Part shown: positions 61,301 through 64,000 of the stretch, in pieces
Layout of the letters: the number at the start of each line of letters is the position of its first letter
How positions within the stretch are numbered: position 1 is the stretch's first letter
Source of the DNA: Nemopilema nomurai
Lineage: Eukaryota; Cnidaria; Scyphozoa; Rhizostomeae; Rhizostomatidae
Direction: 5' to 3'
Length of the DNA: 64,000 nt
NCBI GenBank assembly: GCA_003864495.1
Contig: ML133370.1
Span: 124,001-188,000, forward strand
Position numbers and translations under genes: made by a program
Notes under the pieces: model-generated
Database searches by the model: none
What the model was told of the DNA's origin: nothing
The model's input: only the letters and a program-made list of their open reading frames with translations

Positions 61301-63602
61301 GTTTTAATTAGCTGTTAATAAAAAGCAAAAGAAAAACAGGCAATGATTGAAAGTGTTTGACAAGCAAGTTCTTTGGGCAAATTTTGCGCTAAATCTTAAT
61401 CACCATTAAGATGCAATTTAGATTACATTATTTGTGACATTGCATCAAGCCTGGCCCAAATTCCTCATGCATCATTTTAGCATTGTAAGTATCTAAGATA
61501 GGCAGCCGCTTGGGAAACTAAAAGGAAGCATTCAATCATGGGTTTCAGTTGAGGTTGAGGTCCTTAAGTTTTAGACAAGCTTGGCTTGGTTTTGAAGCAA
61601 GGGTTTTTCGTAAAGTTGCTATTACTCCAGTCTGTTTTTTCCAGAATATACAGATATGTAGACATTTATTCGTTTTCACTGTGAAAATATTTGCTTAGAT
61701 TTCAAACGAGAGTATCTGGCAATTTCCATAGTGACTTAGCTAGGCTTCCATTTTTTATTGTTTATCTTACATTGCCTGAGATAGAAAGTCATTGGTGGCT
61801 TAGAAAACATACAGTATTCCAAAACATACACAAATGGTCAGTCCCTACTAAAAGACTCTTCTTTACTGCAATTAATTGTAACTATTACCAAGGTAATTTA
61901 TTGTAAATTTTGTAAGATAAATTGTAAATAATTTGCAATCACTTCCTGCTTCTAAGATGACGTCCGTACTTTTAATAGGGTCCAGATGACGTCATGAAGA
62001 TGGGAATTGAAAAATACAATGCAGAGTGTCGGAAAATCGTCATGAGATACTCAGAGCAATGGGAGGTATCCAGCCTCAAAGCTGATCAGCTTTTTTATAA
62101 CTGACCCTATTTCTTCAGTGTGACTATTTTAACAGGTACTTATTCGGATGTTGAGAATACAAAAGTTTTCAAGCCATTGTTGGAGATTAATTTCGCAAAG
62201 TAATATTCTACACATTTCACCAAACATAAAGTCAGTTGTATTTTGTTTCTTGCGTGATGATAACTTAACAGTGAACCAATATTTAGTTTGAAATACTGGT
62301 TGTTAAGTATTTTGACTTTGTGACGTTATAGTTCACAGTGACCCGTTTGGGAAGATGGATAGACTTTGAAAACGACTACAAAACCCTTTACCCTTGGTTT
62401 ATGGAGTCAGTCTGGTAAGCATTTATAATGGCAAATGAGACATGTTTCATCTAACTTTGCTACGTTTGAATTGTTCTTTCTTTCTTCCTTTTTTCTTCCT
62501 TTCCTTCCTTGAACATTAGTGCGTGTCCTTTTTGCCAAAATTGCTTGCAAGCAAAGCCGTATCATGCTTCATTTTTCTCTTCATTTTTTAGGTGGGTCTT
62601 TAAGCAGCTTTTTGAGAAGAACATGGTTTATCGTGGATTCAGGGTATGTGTTTTCAACTCGCCACCTGTTTTTTGGGCATGTTTTGTTTTAAAGAAATCT
62701 ACAAAATCTGAAACCTAAGCAAGGATATTTTTTTAAAGCCCAAACTGTTAACAGAATAGTCTTATTGGACTACCCAAAGTTTCATGAAAGTAGAAGCTTG
62801 CATTCTAATATCATGTGCTATTTCTTTATTGAATCCCATTTCGAACATCTTCTAGGCAATCCATGCTTGGCCAAAAAATAGATTTGAATTTGATGACACT
62901 TGAACAAGCTAGACTGTATTTCCATAGTCTCGAGTTTCGAAGTCTGCCTACATATCAGAATGTAACCCTATTTTGTACAGACAGAAAAGCTGTCTTTCCT
63001 CCTGGGTTGTTCTAAAAAAAGATGTTAGAAGACGCTTTTGCCCACAACAGGCTTTTGATCCCAAACTGGCTATATATCGTGTCACCTTTCGGTGATTTTC
63101 GAGGTTTATATTATAAGTAGCGTCGTGTTACGAAGTATCTGAAATATGCAAAATAATTATTCCAATTTTCCGTGAAATACTTATCCGTATTGTTTTACTA
63201 AGGGCAATTGTAGCTAGGAAATGTATTAGCCACATGATGCGAATTTAAAGTCTTCTAGAGGTTGATGCAGCCTATAGAATTCAGTATTTAAGAGTCAGAG
63301 ACCTTGCTAAGAGAATGTTTTTTCCCTTGTCAAGATGCCGTACAGAAATCAAATGCCTCGTGTTTGTCACAGACTTGCTATGCTCTATCTTACTGTATTG
63401 AGTTGTGGTCCTTTATAAATTGAGATGCGATGTTATTCAATAGTTCTTTTCCGTTGAACTTTTTTTGATCATTGGTAAAAGTTCATGGCTAAACCAGTTT
63501 TTGTGTTTTCTTTCTAGGTAATGCCTTACTCCACGAAATGCAACACCCCGTTATCCAATTTCGAATCAAACCAGAACTACAAGGAAGTTAATGACCCTGC
63601 AG
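58341..63602 (+). CDS. IARS1: Isoleucyl-tRNA synthetase (cytoplasmic type), 5' part; 3' end outside window
   Basis: Eight exons (58341-58603, 60424-60499, 61064-61144, 61262-61294, 61979-62065, 62332-62414, 62592-62643, 63518-63602) join in frame to 253 codons; the last ends in phase 1 at a GTAGC donor. The enzyme charges tRNA-Ile. The catalytic Rossmann domain begins [20 protein letters not shown], containing the HIGH-class motif PHYGH, then [36 protein letters not shown] and [15 protein letters not shown], all close to eukaryotic cytosolic IleRS. The N-terminus is unusual: 48 residues precede a second in-frame ATG (58485, [16 protein letters not shown]) where the cytosolic protein normally starts. 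That extension is rich in Arg/Lys and Ser, contains one Asp right at its end and ends SRGLSTPD, like a mitochondrial presequence. The KMSKS motif and C-terminal domains lie beyond the edge. Confidence 0.95.
59851..60214 (+). mobile_element. TIR element (MITE), TA-flanked, in IARS1 intron 1
   Basis: CCGTAAATCC (59851-59860) and GGATTTACGG (60205-60214) are perfect inverted ends flanked by TA on both sides; the similarity continues inward (TCGAAT / ATTCAA). The interior has CCCCCCCTCGAATAAGCC blocks, a central AT-rich part and a direct repeat CATCCAAAAATATCAAAAAT near the right end. About 364 bp, non-coding. A truncated inverted copy lies at 39442-39704. Confidence 0.85.
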
Positions 63603-64000
63603 GTAGCATCGACACCATACCTTCCGTATATGTTTTCACTCGTATATGTATACGGTAACGAGGCTTAAGCGTTTATCTGCTTAAAGACAGTAGAAAATTA
63701 CTTTGAACTAGAAGTTAACAATGTCTTGTCACTGAATTAATCAGTTAATGGCTTCGTCAACCTAACACATTTTTTCAACTGCCAACTTCAACTCGTCTCT
63801 CTCTGGTATTTTGCAACCACGACTCGGCATTACTGATAATGCAATGCAACATGGTAATTGTCGCAATTCTGATTCTAGGATTTTTTCTGAAATCACAGTA
63901 TCCTGCCAAAAATTAATTTCTATTTAGGTAGTGTTCAAGTATGGTTTATTTGTCAAAGAAATAAAACAATATTGAATATTGTTTAATAATTATCATCATT
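63603..64000. other. Start of an IARS1 intron
   Basis: AT-rich sequence after the donor at 63603; no further exon is visible before the window ends. Confidence 0.6.

Overview
This is a 64 kb, AT-rich metazoan nuclear window. It holds multi-exon genes with canonical GT-AG introns, often at the same positions relative to the protein as in vertebrate orthologues. It also holds AATAAA poly(A) signals, a Pol III tRNA gene, and many small transposons carrying terminal inverted repeats (TIRs). The gene set (a nicotinic-type Cys-loop receptor, peptide-processing carboxypeptidases, a CD36-family receptor, cyclin A), the intron-rich vertebrate-like structures and the G-rich repeats fit an early-branching animal. 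An anthozoan cnidarian (coral or sea anemone) is my best guess, but it is inference; nothing here identifies the species.

Layout. 423-4330 (+): 3' half of a CD36/SCARB-family scavenger receptor, running in from the left edge. 4.4-10.3 kb: no gene, simple repeats. 10387-18234 (-): carboxypeptidase E/D/N-like locus with two complete M14 catalytic exons (14327-15307 and 17227-18234) upstream of one visible transthyretin-like C-terminal exon (10387-11124). Inside its intron, on the other strand, lies an intact intronless cyclin A gene (11999-13222). 21750-27857 (+): eight-exon nicotinic-receptor-like subunit of 439 aa. 31313-33447 (+): V-ATPase c subunit. 35616-35697 (-): tRNA-Ser(CGA). 36872-43161 (+): NDFIP-type Nedd4-interacting membrane protein. 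49032-55596 (+): tartrate-resistant (purple) acid phosphatase. 56076-58236 (-): NDUFA5 of complex I. 58341-end (+): 5' portion of isoleucyl-tRNA synthetase, head to head with NDUFA5 across 104 bp.

Reconstructed proteins match family lengths well: V-ATPase c 155 aa, NDUFA5 115 aa, acid phosphatase 330 aa (short form), NDFIP 214 aa. Every internal junction listed keeps reading frame, which is the main support for the models.

Mobile DNA is the main non-genic content. The clearest case is a hAT-like MITE (13-bp perfect TIRs, 8-bp target duplication) in the acid phosphatase intron, itself split by a tRNA-derived SINE with its own 15-bp target duplication. Other TIR elements lie at 30.2, 34.9, 46.8-48.0 and 59.9 kb. 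I see no radically new system. The most distinctive points are the shared-exon carboxypeptidase arrangement with a nested cyclin A retrogene, the possible dual targeting of IleRS with a uORF abutting its first ATG, and a nicotinic-type subunit lacking the acetylcholine-binding residues.
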